From: Rutidosis leptorrhynchoides
Taxonomy: Eukaryota > Streptophyta > Magnoliopsida > Asterales > Asteraceae
Length of the DNA: 64,000 nt
Direction: 5' to 3'
NCBI RefSeq assembly: GCF_046630445.1
Contig: NC_092343.1
Span: 139,989,501-140,053,500 of the forward strand
Part shown: piece by piece, positions 1 to 10,810 of the stretch
How positions within the stretch are numbered: position 1 is the first letter of the stretch
Layout: each line of letters starts with the position of its first letter
Program-made: the position numbers and the translations under genes
The notes under the pieces: model-generated
Databases searched by the model: none
What the model was told of the DNA's origin: nothing
What the model saw: only the letters and a program-made list of their open reading frames with translations

Positions 1-177
1 AAAAATTTGCATTATTGTGTCTTATCGAGTTTGTTAGGATGCATTAGTGAGTCTGGACTTCGACCATGTTTTCTTTAAAAATGATTGCTTAACATTTTTG
101 TTGGAAACTATATATTTTTAACATATGAATATTATGTGATATATTAATCTCTTAACGTGTTTGATATTATGTGATAG

Positions 178-792
178 ATGTCTACCTCTAGAACAAGTCC
201 CATTGACTCACCTAATAATAATGAAGAGTCAAATGTAAATTGGAATGATTCGTGGACTGATTCACAAGTTCCCGAAGAGGAACCGGAAGAAGAGTCGGAA
301 CCGGAAGAAGAATCGGAACCGGAAGAAGAATCGGAACCGGAAGAAGAAATAGAACCGGTGGGGGAAATAATAAAACGGTTAAGTAAAAGAGAATCCTCAA
401 CCAACCGACCAAGGTTAATTATGGTCAATGGTGTTTCCGCCAAGGAAGCAAAATATTGGGAGGATTACCAATTCTCCGATGAATCGGATTCCGACGAGAA
501 TTCCGATGATGTTATAGAAATTACCCCAACTGAATTTAAAAAGGCAAAAGAAAATAATAAGGGAAAGGGCATAAAAATAGAGAAATCTAATTCCAACCCC
601 GATGAACTTTATATGTATCGTCAACCCCCGAAGTCCTTAAGTTGTAACAATGACCCGGGAACCTCTAAACCACCAGGTTTTTCTAAACCAATGTGGACAA
701 CGACGGCTCGTGTTAGGGGAACATCATATATCCCTAGAAACTTGGCAAAACGAACCAAAACCGAACAAGAAGAAACGAGCGAGTCGGAATAA
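178..792 (+). CDS. Acidic repeat ORF of E1, function unknown
   Basis: A 204-codon ORF between the E1 leader and the F-box ORF. I recognise no family. Residues about 32-60 are a run of Glu-Pro-Glu-Glu-Glu-Ser hexapeptides encoded by an 18-bp tandem repeat (about 283-354). A second Asp/Glu/Ser-rich stretch lies near residues 95-115 and a basic, Ser/Thr-rich tail at the C-terminus. There is no signal peptide or membrane segment, and the protein is probably disordered. The AT-rich 1-177 leader lies upstream and a 137-bp gap separates it from the next ORF, so the two would need separate initiation or splicing. It could be a retroelement accessory ORF or captured host sequence. The open frame is clear, the role is not. 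Confidence 0.55.
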   Translation: MSTSRTSPIDSPNNNEESNVNWNDSWTDSQVPEEEPEEESEPEEESEPEEESEPEEEIEPVGEIIKRLSKRESSTNRPRLIMVNGVSAKEAKYWEDYQFSDESDSDENSDDVIEITPTEFKKAKENNKGKGIKIEKSNSNPDELYMYRQPPKSLSCNNDPGTSKPPGFSKPMWTTTARVRGTSYIPRNLAKRTKTEQEETSESE

Positions 793-929
793 GATAGTTG
801 TATTCGTGTGGTGTAATATATGTAATATAGTGTGCTTATGCTTTATGATATATGTAAAAATTGCTTGTATTAATAAGTATTTTTTTTATGAATCTAACTC
901 TTGTCTATTTTACAGTATAAAAACACAAA

Positions 930-1613
930 ATGGATAGACAACCCAATATTTTAAGAGACCTACCCGGAGACATGATTGATGAAATCTTGTCTAGAGTCGG
1001 TCAGAATTCCTCGGCACAACTATTTAAGGCGAGATCAGTTTGTAAGACATTCGAAGAACGTTCCAAGAATGCCTTGGTTTATAAAAGGCTTTCGTTCGAA
1101 AGATGGGGGATATCACATTGGGAAATCCATAAGTTACGATGTGTTTACTTTGACGCATATATTGCGGGGAACCCAAATGCTATTTTACGCAACGGGTTAA
1201 GAAATTATTTTGACTTAGTATATCCGAATATAGGACTTCGTGATTTAGAAAAAGCGGCTAACATGCAACATAAAGAAGCATGTTATACTTACGGGTTAGT
1301 AATGTTCGCTTCTCACCAAAGTGAGAACAAGAACATCGGGCTACAACTATTAAACAAAACGTTCTCACAAGTGACGGAGTCGGTAATTGGGGTAAGAAAT
1401 GAGGTTTTTAGGTTATTACGAGACTGTTGGTCATTACGTAACCCTCGTCCCTTTGACGACGTTACAACACGCTGTCTTATCAATGGCCATAACGGTTATG
1501 TTCCACAAGACCAAGGATGGGAAGTAGTCCTAGTAAAACCAGAATGCATGACTTATTTCTGGACGTATGAATTACGTGTCTTTATTGCCTTTGCTGAACG
1601 ACTTGTGTACTAG
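930..1613 (+). CDS. F-box protein (At2g35280/At1g67623-like) carried inside E1
   Basis: An intact 227-codon ORF. Residues about 6-48 read as an F-box (LRDLPGDMIDEILSRVG followed by a KARSVCKTFEE segment), the surface that binds SKP1 in SCF ubiquitin ligases. Residues about 75-150 have the pattern of a plant F-box subfamily: GNPNAILRNGL, then NIGLRDLEKAA and HKEACYTYGLVMF, resembling a single SEL1/TPR-like helix pair. Family members normally act as substrate adaptors, and the substrate cannot be inferred. The ORF lies between the E1 leader and gag in the sense orientation, which is unusual for a chromovirus and suggests host-gene capture. The start was chosen because it places the F-box at the N-terminus as usual. 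No disruption is visible. Confidence 0.75.
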   Translation: MDRQPNILRDLPGDMIDEILSRVGQNSSAQLFKARSVCKTFEERSKNALVYKRLSFERWGISHWEIHKLRCVYFDAYIAGNPNAILRNGLRNYFDLVYPNIGLRDLEKAANMQHKEACYTYGLVMFASHQSENKNIGLQLLNKTFSQVTESVIGVRNEVFRLLRDCWSLRNPRPFDDVTTRCLINGHNGYVPQDQGWEVVLVKPECMTYFWTYELRVFIAFAERLVY

Positions 1614-1804
1614 CTAGAATTATCTTCACAACTATCTTGTATCAAAGTTATTGTGTGCTATATTTCATGCTTTATGTAAAATAAGCGGTATTGTAAGTTT
1701 GTAAAATATTGTATAAAAGTTTGAACGCGAAATATTATTACAATCAGTTTTTCATATAGAATTGTAGTAGTTGAATTGTATATTAGCTACTAAGTATGAA
1801 CTTA

Positions 1805-1824
1805 ATGGGTAGGTACTACCCGAA
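1805..1824 (+). promoter_or_regulatory. Internal copy of the E1 polypurine-tract box (hairpin)
   Basis: The word GGGTAGGTACTACCC folds as GGGTA, loop GGTAC, TACCC. Its first half repeats the GGGTAGGTAC that abuts the 3' LTR at 6553-6564. Equivalent internal copies exist in E3 (31964-31987) and E4 (51250-51270). Function is inferred only: a second plus-strand priming site or an RNA structure. Confidence 0.5.
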
Positions 1825-1954
1825 TTTAAACTTATAACACGCTAATATGAAGAAAAAGCTTTTATAAATGAGTTCATATTATGCTACGAAATACTATCAA
1901 CTACTCTTAATATTCTGTATGATTAACTTGTTCCATTTGACTATTTTGAAGGAA

Positions 1955-4900
1955 ATGGCACCGACTACTCGACACACCGTGAATATGAATGAAGAGGAAT
2001 TCCATACTTTTCTAGCTTCAAACATAGCCGCAGTACAGGCTGCGCTACATACCAACAATAACCTTAGATCTGGCAGTACAGGAAATCGTGTAGGATGCAC
2101 CTACAAAGAATTCACTGCCTGCAAACCTTTGGAATTTGATGGAACCGAAGGACCGATCGGATTGAAACGGTGGACCGAGAAGGTCGAATCGGTGTTTGCC
2201 ATAAGTAAGTGTACTGAAGAGGACAAAGTGAAGTACGCTACCCATACCTTCACAGGTTCTGCGTTAACATGGTGGAATACCTATCTAGAACAAGTGGGAC
2301 AAGATGATGCGTACGCACTACCGTGGTCAGCATTCAAGCACTTGATGAACGAGAAGTACCGTCCCAGAACTGAGGTCAATAAGCTCAAGACAGAACTTAG
2401 AGGGTTACGAACCCAAGGATTTGATATTACCAAGTACGAAAGATGATTTACAGAATTGTGCCTATTGTGTCCAGGAGCATTCGAAGATGAGGAAGAGAAG
2501 ATCGACGCGTTTGTGAAAGGATTAGCGAAAAGAATCCAAGAAGATATAAGTTCACACGAGCCCGCCTCCATACAATAGGCATGTAGAATGGCTCACAAAC
2601 TAGTGAACCAGATTGAAGAAAGAATTAAAGAACAGACTGCTGAAGAGGCCAATGTGAAGCAAGTCAAAAGAAAGTGGGAGGAAAACGGTGATAAGAATCA
2701 CCAATACAACAACAACAACAATTACAACAATAATCGCAACAATTATCCCAACAATCGCAACATCAATCGCAACTACAAAAAACGGTCCAACAACAACAAC
2801 AACAACAACAACAACAACTACAATAATCATCCCAACAACAATAATAACCGCAACAACAACAACAATCAGAAGCAGCTATGCCAAACGTGTGAAAAGTATC
2901 ACTCGAGGTTCTGCACCAAATTTTGCAACAAGTGTAAAAGAAATGGTCATAGCGCGGCGAAGTGTGAGGTCTACGGACCAGGGGTTAATAGAACGAAAGG
3001 AACAAATGGTGTCGGAACGAGTAATGGTGGAGCAAGTAGCGTCGGAGCAAGTTATGCCAATGTAGTTTGTTATAAATATGGAAAACCGGGCCACATTATT
3101 AGAAATTGCCCGAACCAGAAGAACACGAATGGACAAGGCCGCGGAAGAGTTTTCAATATTAATGCGCCAGAGGCACAGGAAGACCCGGAGCTTGTTACGG
3201 GTACGTTTCTTATTGACAATAAATCTGCTTACGTTTTATTTGATTCGGGTACGGATAAAAGCTATATGAGTAGAGATTTTTGTGCTAAATTAAGTTGTCC
3301 ATTGACACCTTTGGATAGTAAATTTTTACTCGAATTAGCAAATGGTAAATTAATTTCAGCAGATAATATATGTCGGAATCGAGAAATTAAACTGGTTAGC
3401 GAAACATTTAAGATTGATTTGATACCAGTAGAGTTAGGGAGTTTTGATGTGATAATCGGTATGGACTGGTTGAAAGAAGTGAAAGCAGAGATCGTTTGTT
3501 ACAAAAATGCAATTCGCATTATACGAGAAAAAGGAAAACCCTTAATGGTGTACGGAGAAAAGGGCAACACGAAGCTACATATTATTAGTAATTTGAAGGC
3601 ACAAAAACTAATAAGAAAAGGTTGCTATGCTGTTCTAGCACACGTCGAGAAAGTACAAACTGAAGAAAAGAGCATCAATGATGTTCCCATTGCAAAAGAA
3701 TTTCCCGATGTATTTCCGAAAGAATTACCGGGATTACCCCCACAGCGATCCGTTGAATTTCAAATAGATCTTGTACCAGGAGCTGCACCAATAGCTCGTG
3801 CTCCTTACAGACTCGCACCCAGCGAGATGAAAGAACTGCAAAGCCAATTACAAGAACTTTTAGAGCGTGGTTTCATTCGACCAAGCACATCACCGTGGGG
3901 AGCTCCTGTTTTGTTTGTCATGAAGAAAGATGGTACATTCAGGTTGTGTATCGACTACCGAGAGTTGAACAAACTTACCATCAAGAACCGCTACCCACTA
4001 CCGAGAATCGACGACTTATTTGATCAACTACAAGGCTCGTCTGTTTATTCAAAGATTGACTTACGTTCCGGGTATCATCAAATGCGGGTGAAAGAAGATG
4101 ATATTCCAAAGACTGCTTTCAGAAGACGTTACGGTCATTACGAGTTTATGGTCATGCCGTTTGGTTAAACTAATGCACCAGCTGTGTTCATGGACCTTAT
4201 GAACCGAGTGTGTGGACCATACCTTGACAAGTTTGTCATTGTTTTCATTGATGACATACTTATTTACTCAAAGAATGACCAAGAACACGGTGAACATTTA
4301 AGAAAGGTGTTAGAAGTATTGAGGAAGGAAGAATTGTACGCTATGTTTTCAAAATGTGCATTTTGGTTGGAAGAAGTTCAATTCTTCGGTCACATTGTGA
4401 ACAAAGAAGGTATTAAGGTGGATCCGGCAAAGATAGAAACTGTTGAAAAGTGGGAAACCCCGAAAACTCCGAAACACATACGCCAGTTTTTAGGACTAGC
4501 TGGTTACTACAGAAGGTTCATCCAAGACTTTTCCAGAATAGCAAAACCCTTGACTGCATTAACGCATAAAGGGAAGAAATTTGAATGGAATGATGAACAA
4601 GAGAAAGCGTTTCAGTTATTGAAGAAAAAGCTAACTACGGCACCTATATTGTCATTGCCTGAAGGGAATGATGATTTTGTGATTTATTGTGACGCATCAA
4701 AGCAAGGTCTTGGTTGTGCATTAATGCAACGAACTAAGGTGATTGCTTATGCGTCTAGACAATTGAAGATTCACGAACAAAATTATACGACGCATGATTT
4801 GGAATTACGCGCGGTTGTTTTTGCATTAAAGACTTGGAGGCACTACTTATATGGGGTCAAAAGTATTATATATACCGACCACAAAAGTCTTCAACACATA

Positions 4901-6529
4901 TTTAATCAGAAACAACTGAATATGAGGCAGCGTAGGTGGATTGAATTATTGAATGATTACGACTTTGAGATTCGTTACCACCCGGGGAAGGCAAATGTGG
5001 TAGCCGATGCCTTGAGCAGGAAGGACAGAGAACCCATTCGAGTAAAATCTATGAATATAATGATTCATAATAACCTTACTACTCAAATAAAGGAGGCGCA
5101 ACAAGGAGTTTTAAAAGAGGGAAATTTAAAGGATGAAATACCCAAAGGATCGGAGAAACATCTTAATATTCGGGAAGACGGAACCCGGTATAGGGCTGAA
5201 AGGATTTGGGTACCAAAATTTGGAGATATGAGAGAAATGGTACTTAGAGAAGCTCATAAAACCAGATACTCAATACATCCTGGAACGGGGAAGATGTACA
5301 AGGATCTCAGGAAATATTTTTGGTGGCCGGGTATGAAAGCCGATGTTGCTAAATACGTAGGAGAATGTTTGACGTGTTATAAGGTCAAAGCTGAGCATCA
5401 GAAACCATCAGGTCTACTTCAACAACCCGAAATCCCGGAATGGAAATGGGAAAACATTACCATGGATTTCATCACTAAATTGCCAAGGACTGCAAGTGGT
5501 TTTGATACTATTTGGGTAATAGTTGATCGTCTCACCAAATCAGCACATTTCCTGCCAATAAGAGAAGATGACAAGATGGAGAAGTTAGCACGACTGTATT
5601 TGAAGGAAGTCGTCTCCAGACATGGAATACCAATCTCTATTATCTCTGATAGGGATGGCAGATTTATTTCAAGATTCTGGCAGACATTACAGCAAGCATT
5701 AGGAACTCGTCTAGACATGAGTACTGCCTATCATCCACAAACTGATGGGCAGAGCGAAAGGACGATACAAACGCTTGAAGACATGCTACGAGCATGTGTT
5801 ATTGATTTCGGAAACAGTTGGGATCGACATCTACCATTAGCAGAATTTTCCTACAACAACAGCTACCATTCAAGAATTGAGATGGCGCCGTTTGAAGCAC
5901 TTTATGGTAGAAAGTGCAGGTCTCTGATTTGTTGGAGTGAAGTGGAGGATAGACAGATTACGGGTCCGGAGATTATACAAGAAACTACCGAGAAGATCAT
6001 CCAAATTCAACAACGGTTGAAAACCGCCCAAAGTCGACAAAAGAGCTACGCTGACATTAAAAGAAAAGATATAGAATTTGAAATTGGAGAGATGGTCATG
6101 CTTAAAGTTGCACCTTGGAAAGGCGTTGTTCGATTTGGTAAACGAGGGAAATTAAATCCAAGGTATATTGGACCATTCAAGATTATTGATCGTGTTGGAC
6201 CAGTAGCTTACCGACTTGAGTTACCTCAACAACTCGCGACTGTACATAACACTTTCCACGTCTCGAATTTGAAGAAATGTTTTGCTAAAGAAGATCTCAC
6301 TATTCCATTAGATGAAATCCAAATCAACGAAAAACTCCAATTCATCGAAGAACCCGTCGAAATAATGGATCGTGAGGTTAAAAGACTTAAGCAAAACAAG
6401 ATACCAATTGTTAAGGTTCGATGGAATGCTCGTAGAGGACCCGAGTTCACCTGGGAGCGTGAAGATCAGATGAAGAAGAAATACCCGCATCTATTTCCAG
6501 AAGATTCGTCAACACCTTCAACAGCTTAA
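1955..6529 (+). pseudogene. E1 gag-pol fossil (gag, protease, RT, RNase H, integrase, chromodomain-like)
   Basis: Domain order along the region: gag capsid-type sequence about 1955-2560; an Asn-homopolymer-rich linker about 2700-2870; Cys-rich nucleocapsid about 2880-2970 and a knuckle-like [14 protein letters not shown] near 3070-3115; protease with [11 protein letters not shown] near 3240; reverse transcriptase about 3800-4400 with FIDDILIYS near 4245; RNase H with [11 protein letters not shown] near 4685 and IYTDHKSL near 4870; integrase with an HHCC-type region about 5255-5400, TMDFITKLP near 5460, ISDRDGRF near 5645 and [11 protein letters not shown] near 5740; and a C-terminal chromodomain-like segment ending in KKYPHLFP near 6495. 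This is the gypsy order, with integrase after RNase H. The region is broken by about two to three lesions and is treated as a fossil. Confidence 0.92.
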
Positions 6530-6551
6530 AATTTCGGGACGAAATTTATTT

Positions 6552-6564
6552 AACGGGTAGGTAC
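6552..6564 (+). promoter_or_regulatory. Polypurine-tract box at the E1 3' LTR boundary
   Basis: AACGGGTAGGTAC sits immediately before the LTR start TGTAGTGACCC. The same word precedes the 3' LTRs of E3 (reverse complement at 29614-29626) and E4 (54190-54202). It is only moderately purine-rich for a plus-strand primer. An upstream GGGACGAAATTT block is also shared by the three elements. Confidence 0.7.
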
Positions 6565-9500
6565 TGTAGTGACCCGAACTTTTCCATGTTTATATATATT
6601 AATTGAGATTGATATTTACATGATTAAATGGTTCCAACATGTTAAGCAATCAAACTTGTTAAGACTTGATTAATTGAAATATGTTTCATATAGACAATTG
6701 ACCACCCAAGTTGACCGGCGATTCACGAACGTTAAAACTTGTAAAAATGACATGACGATATATATATGGATATACATATGGTTAACATGAGATTATGATA
6801 AGTAAGTATCTCCATAAGTATATTAACAATGAGTTATATACATATAAACAAGACTACTAACTTAAGGATTTCGAAACGAAACATATATGTAACGATTATC
6901 GTTGTAACGACATTTAAATGTATATATATCATATTAAGATATATTAATATATCATAATATCATGTTAATATAATAATTTAACATCTCATTAGATATAATA
7001 AACAATGGGTTAACAACATTAATTGAGATCGTTAACTTAAAGGTTTCAAAACAACACTTACATGTAACGACTAATGATGACTTAACGACTCAGTTAAAAT
7101 GTATATACATGTAGTGTATTTAGATGTATTAAAATACTTTTGGAAGACTTCAAGACATATATCAAAACACTCATACTTAACGAAAATGGTTACAGTTACT
7201 TTTCCATTCTTTTCTTTCATCAAGAATTCTAGTCGTATTCTTACCCGTATTATACACAGCTTCAAAACGTACTTACTATGAGTATATACCAATAGGAACT
7301 AGCATGGGATTCCACTCTTGATTATGTCATGTATGACTAATCAATTTTAACTTCTACCATTAGCTAGTCAACTAACTAGAACTCCTTTTAACCCCACTCA
7401 CCACTCACCAATTACCACTCATCATTCACTCCATTTCACTTCCAATTCTCTTTCTAATTCTCTCTCAACACACACACACACACACTATTATGAACGTATT
7501 TTTCCAGTAGTTAATCATCATCTTCATCAAAAATCACTTCAAGAATCAAGCTATAATCATCATAGGAAGAACACTTCAAAAATCCCTTCAAGTTTACTAA
7601 TTTACTTCCAAGCTTTCTAATCCATTCCAAGTAATCATCTAAGATCAAGAAACCTTTGTTATATACAGTAGGTTATCTTTCTTATTCAAGGTAATATTCA
7701 TATTCAAACTTTGATTCAATTTCTATAACTATAAACTATCTTAATTCGAGTAAAAATCTTACTTGAACTTGTTTTTGTGTCCTGATCCTACTTCAAAAAC
7801 TTTCAAGCCATCCAAGATCCTTTTAAGCTAGATCATTTCTTGTCACTTCCAGTAGGTTTACCTACTAAACTTAGGTAGTAATGATGTTCATAACATCATT
7901 CGATTCATATATATAAAACTATCTTATTCGAAGGTTTAAACTCGTAATCACTAGAACATAGTTTAGTTAATTCTAAACTTGTTCGCAAACAAAAGTTAAT
8001 CCTTCTAACTTGACTTTTAAAATTAACTACACACATGTTCTATATCTATATTATATGCTAACTTAATGATTTAAAACCTGGAAACACAAAAAACACCGTA
8101 AAATCGGATTTACGCCGTCGCAGTAACACCGCGGGCTGTTTTGGGTTAGTTAATTAAAAACTATGATAAACTTTGATTTAAAAGTTGTTATTCTGAGAAA
8201 ATGATTTTTATTATGAACATGAAACTATATCCAAAAATTATGGTTAAACTCAAAGTGGAAGTATGTTTTCTAAAATGGTCATCTAGACGTCGTTCTTTCG
8301 ACTGAAATGACTACCTTTACAAAAACGACTTGTAACTTATTTTTCCGACTATAAACCTATACTTTTTCTGTTTATATTCATAAAATAGAGTTCAATATGA
8401 AACCATAGCAATTTGATTCACTCAAAACGGATTTAAAATGAAGAAGTTATGGGTAAAACAAGATTGGATAATTTTTCTCATTTTAGCTACGTGAAAATTG
8501 GTAACAAATCTATTCCAACCATAACTTAATCAACTTGTATTGTATATTATGTAATCTTGAGATACCATAGACACGTATACAATGTTTCGACCTATCATGT
8601 CGACACATCTATATATATTTCGGAACAACCATAGACACTCTATATGTGAATGTTGGAGTTAGCTATACAGGGTTGAGGTTGATTCCAAAATATATATAGT
8701 TTGAGTTGTGATCAATACTGAGATACGTATACACTGGGTCGTGGATTGATTCAAGATAATATTTATCGATTTATTTCTGTACATCTAACTGTGGACAACT
8801 AGTTGTAGGTTACTAACGAGGACAGCTGACTTAATAAACTTAAAACATCAAAATATATTAAAAGTGTTGTAAATATATTTTGAACATACTTTAATATATA
8901 TGTATATATTGTTATAGGTTCGTGAATCAACAGTGGCCAAGTCTTACTTCTCGACGAAGTAAAAATCTGTGAAAGTGAGTTATAGTCCCACTTTTAAAAT
9001 CTAATATTTTTGGGATGAGAATACATGCAGGTTTTATAAATGATTTACAAAATAGACACATGTACGTGAAACTACATTCTATGGTTGAATTATCGAAATC
9101 GAATATGCCCCTTTTTATTAAGTCTGGTAATCTAAGAATTAGGGAACAGACACCCTAATTGACGCGAATCCTAAAGATAGATCTATTGGGCCTAACAAAC
9201 CCCATCCAAAGTACCGGATACTTTAGTACTTCGAAATTTATATCATATCCGAAGGGTGTCCCGGAAATGATGGGGATATTCTTATATATATGCATCTTGT
9301 TAATGTCGGTTACCAGGTGTTCACCATATGAATGATTTTTATCTCTATGTATGGGATGTGTATTGAAATATGAAATCTTGTGGTCTATTGTTACGATTTG
9401 ATACATATAGGTTAAACCTATAACTCACCAACATTTTTGTTGACGTTTAAAGCATGTTTATTCTCAGGTGAATACTAAGAGCTTCCGCTGTTGCATACTA

Positions 9501-9811
9501 AAATAAGGACAAGATTTGGAGTCCATATTTGTATGATATTGTGTAAAAACTGCATTCAAGAAACTGATTTCGATGTAACATATTTGTATTGTAAACCATT
9601 ATGTAATGGTCGTGTGTAAACAGGATATTTTAGAGTATCCTTATTTGATAATCTACGTAAAGCTTTTTAAACCTTTATTTATGAAATAAAGGTTATGGTT
9701 TGTTTTAAAAATGAATGCAGTCTTTGAAAAACGTCTCATATAGAGGTCAAAACCTCGCAACGAAATCAATTAATATGGAACGTTTTTAATCAATAAGAAC
9801 GGGACATTTCA
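6565..9811 (+). repeat. 3' LTR of E1 (about 3.25 kb)
   Basis: It starts TGTAGTGACCCGAAC and ends GGGACATTTCA, giving TG...CA ends. It holds a CA microsatellite (about 7470-7486), a pyrimidine-rich 5'UTR-like stretch (about 7380-7700) with a plausible splice donor near 7690, and a tail block shared with the E3 and E4 LTRs: a hairpin at 9429-9442, AAAGCATGTTTATTCTCAG near 9450-9468, and GAGGTCAAAACCTC near 9743-9756. The matching 5' LTR is outside the window, so age cannot be estimated from this window. Confidence 0.88.
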
Positions 9812-9865
9812 GATGGTGGTTATTCTGATGTAAAGTCACATCTAATATCAAAAGCCGGATACATA

Positions 9866-10810
9866 TTGTCAAGTATGTTGGATGTTAAAATAGTTATTCA
9901 TTGGGAGAGTGAAAAGTCAGAGGTGCACAAAAAGGTATTTGGAATAACTATTATCTTTACATACCAGCGTGATATTGATTGTTTTGCAGTTAAAATTGAT
10001 TTATCATCTCAATTCGTGAGGAATATAATAAATATTGAGTCACGTGATCTTTCAAAGGGAATTCATACTCAAGATATGCATGATCATTTAAAAATCAAAT
10101 TCACTGATTTAGAGATATATTTATTTTTGACTCTCTATCCTTATATTTTTGCTGTCATGGAAAAACTCAATGTTGGGCTTCCACTTGTTGGGTTGCACCA
10201 CTATTTTGGAGAAACACAAGTTGGGCCTCCCATTGGGCCTGTTGATCTACTTTCCCTACCTATTATGGATCACGTATATGTTGAGAGACTTGACCGTGCA
10301 GGACAGTTTCAAGATTTGCATAAAAAGGTACGTGATCAAGTTATGAAACAAGATACTTCGTATGTTTTGCGTGTTCTAAGGCGAGTTGTTTATAAGGAAA
10401 GTGTCTTAGCATCGATTTATTTACGTAAAGAAAGGTTTCTAACGGATCCAACAACACGTGGAAGTGACGATGACATAGACTCGAGGTCGAGTCTTTTTGA
10501 AGAAGGGGGGAATGATGTAGAATCGGGTGAGCTTGCAAAGATTGGGTTACAAAATTATTGGGCTGAAATTATGGAGCAAATTAGTGGGCCTTCGAATATT
10601 AGTGTGCATGATTATTTTGAAGAAACTACTTGTGGGCAACCTATTAGGCTAATGTATCCAGAAAGTAAACAAGTTGGAAGTATTAAAGGATACATGATCA
10701 TTCTGGAACCTACTGTACGGGCAAGTCAAGATATCAAGTTGGAGTTATTTTTAGATTTTATATTCTATGTTTATCCAAAATATAGTTACCTTGTTATCCA
10801 TATTTTATGA
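9866..10810 (+). CDS. Unknown protein ORF, interrupted upstream by the E1 end
   Basis: About 314 codons; I recognise no family. The frame stays open leftwards through 9812, the first base after the E1 LTR, and the leftmost in-frame start-like codon here is TTG at 9866 with an ATG at 9875, so the true N-terminus was probably displaced when E1 inserted. The N-terminal 95 residues are rich in beta-type hydrophobics. Two related segments stand out: LHHYFGETQVGPPIG (about residues 110-124) and VHDYFEETTCGQPIR (about 246-260). The region about 190-220 is acidic. The C-terminus is very hydrophobic and may be intron or relic reading-through. It is probably a truncated host gene or an unknown repeat ORF. 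Confidence 0.4.
   Translation: MSSMLDVKIVIHWESEKSEVHKKVFGITIIFTYQRDIDCFAVKIDLSSQFVRNIINIESRDLSKGIHTQDMHDHLKIKFTDLEIYLFLTLYPYIFAVMEKLNVGLPLVGLHHYFGETQVGPPIGPVDLLSLPIMDHVYVERLDRAGQFQDLHKKVRDQVMKQDTSYVLRVLRRVVYKESVLASIYLRKERFLTDPTTRGSDDDIDSRSSLFEEGGNDVESGELAKIGLQNYWAEIMEQISGPSNISVHDYFEETTCGQPIRLMYPESKQVGSIKGYMIILEPTVRASQDIKLELFLDFIFYVYPKYSYLVIHIL

Larger units (their letters stand above)
1..9811 (+). mobile_element. E1: Ty3/gypsy chromovirus (Tekay-like) fossil, 5' LTR outside the window
   Basis: Parts in order: leader (about 1-177), an acidic ORF (178-792), an F-box ORF (930-1613), gag-pol (about 1955-6529), a polypurine-tract box (6552-6564) and the 3' LTR (6565-9811). The leader word GCATTAGTGAGTCTGGACTT at 41-60 also occurs just after the primer sites of E3 and E4, which places position 1 a little downstream of an unseen 5' LTR. 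Integrase followed by a C-terminal chromodomain-like segment indicates a chromovirus. The gag-pol is broken by roughly two or three lesions, so this copy is a fossil, but the proteins are well preserved and it does not look very old. Confidence 0.9.

Noticed and set aside
212-443. Minus-strand open frames rich in Ser/Gly or Pro/Val/Leu
   Set aside because: Mirror images of the EPEEES repeat coding region on the plus strand.
930-1613. F-box ORF as an ordinary host gene outside any element
   Set aside because: It lies between the shared retroelement leader at 41-60 and E1 gag on the same strand. The host-gene reading would need the leader match to be chance.
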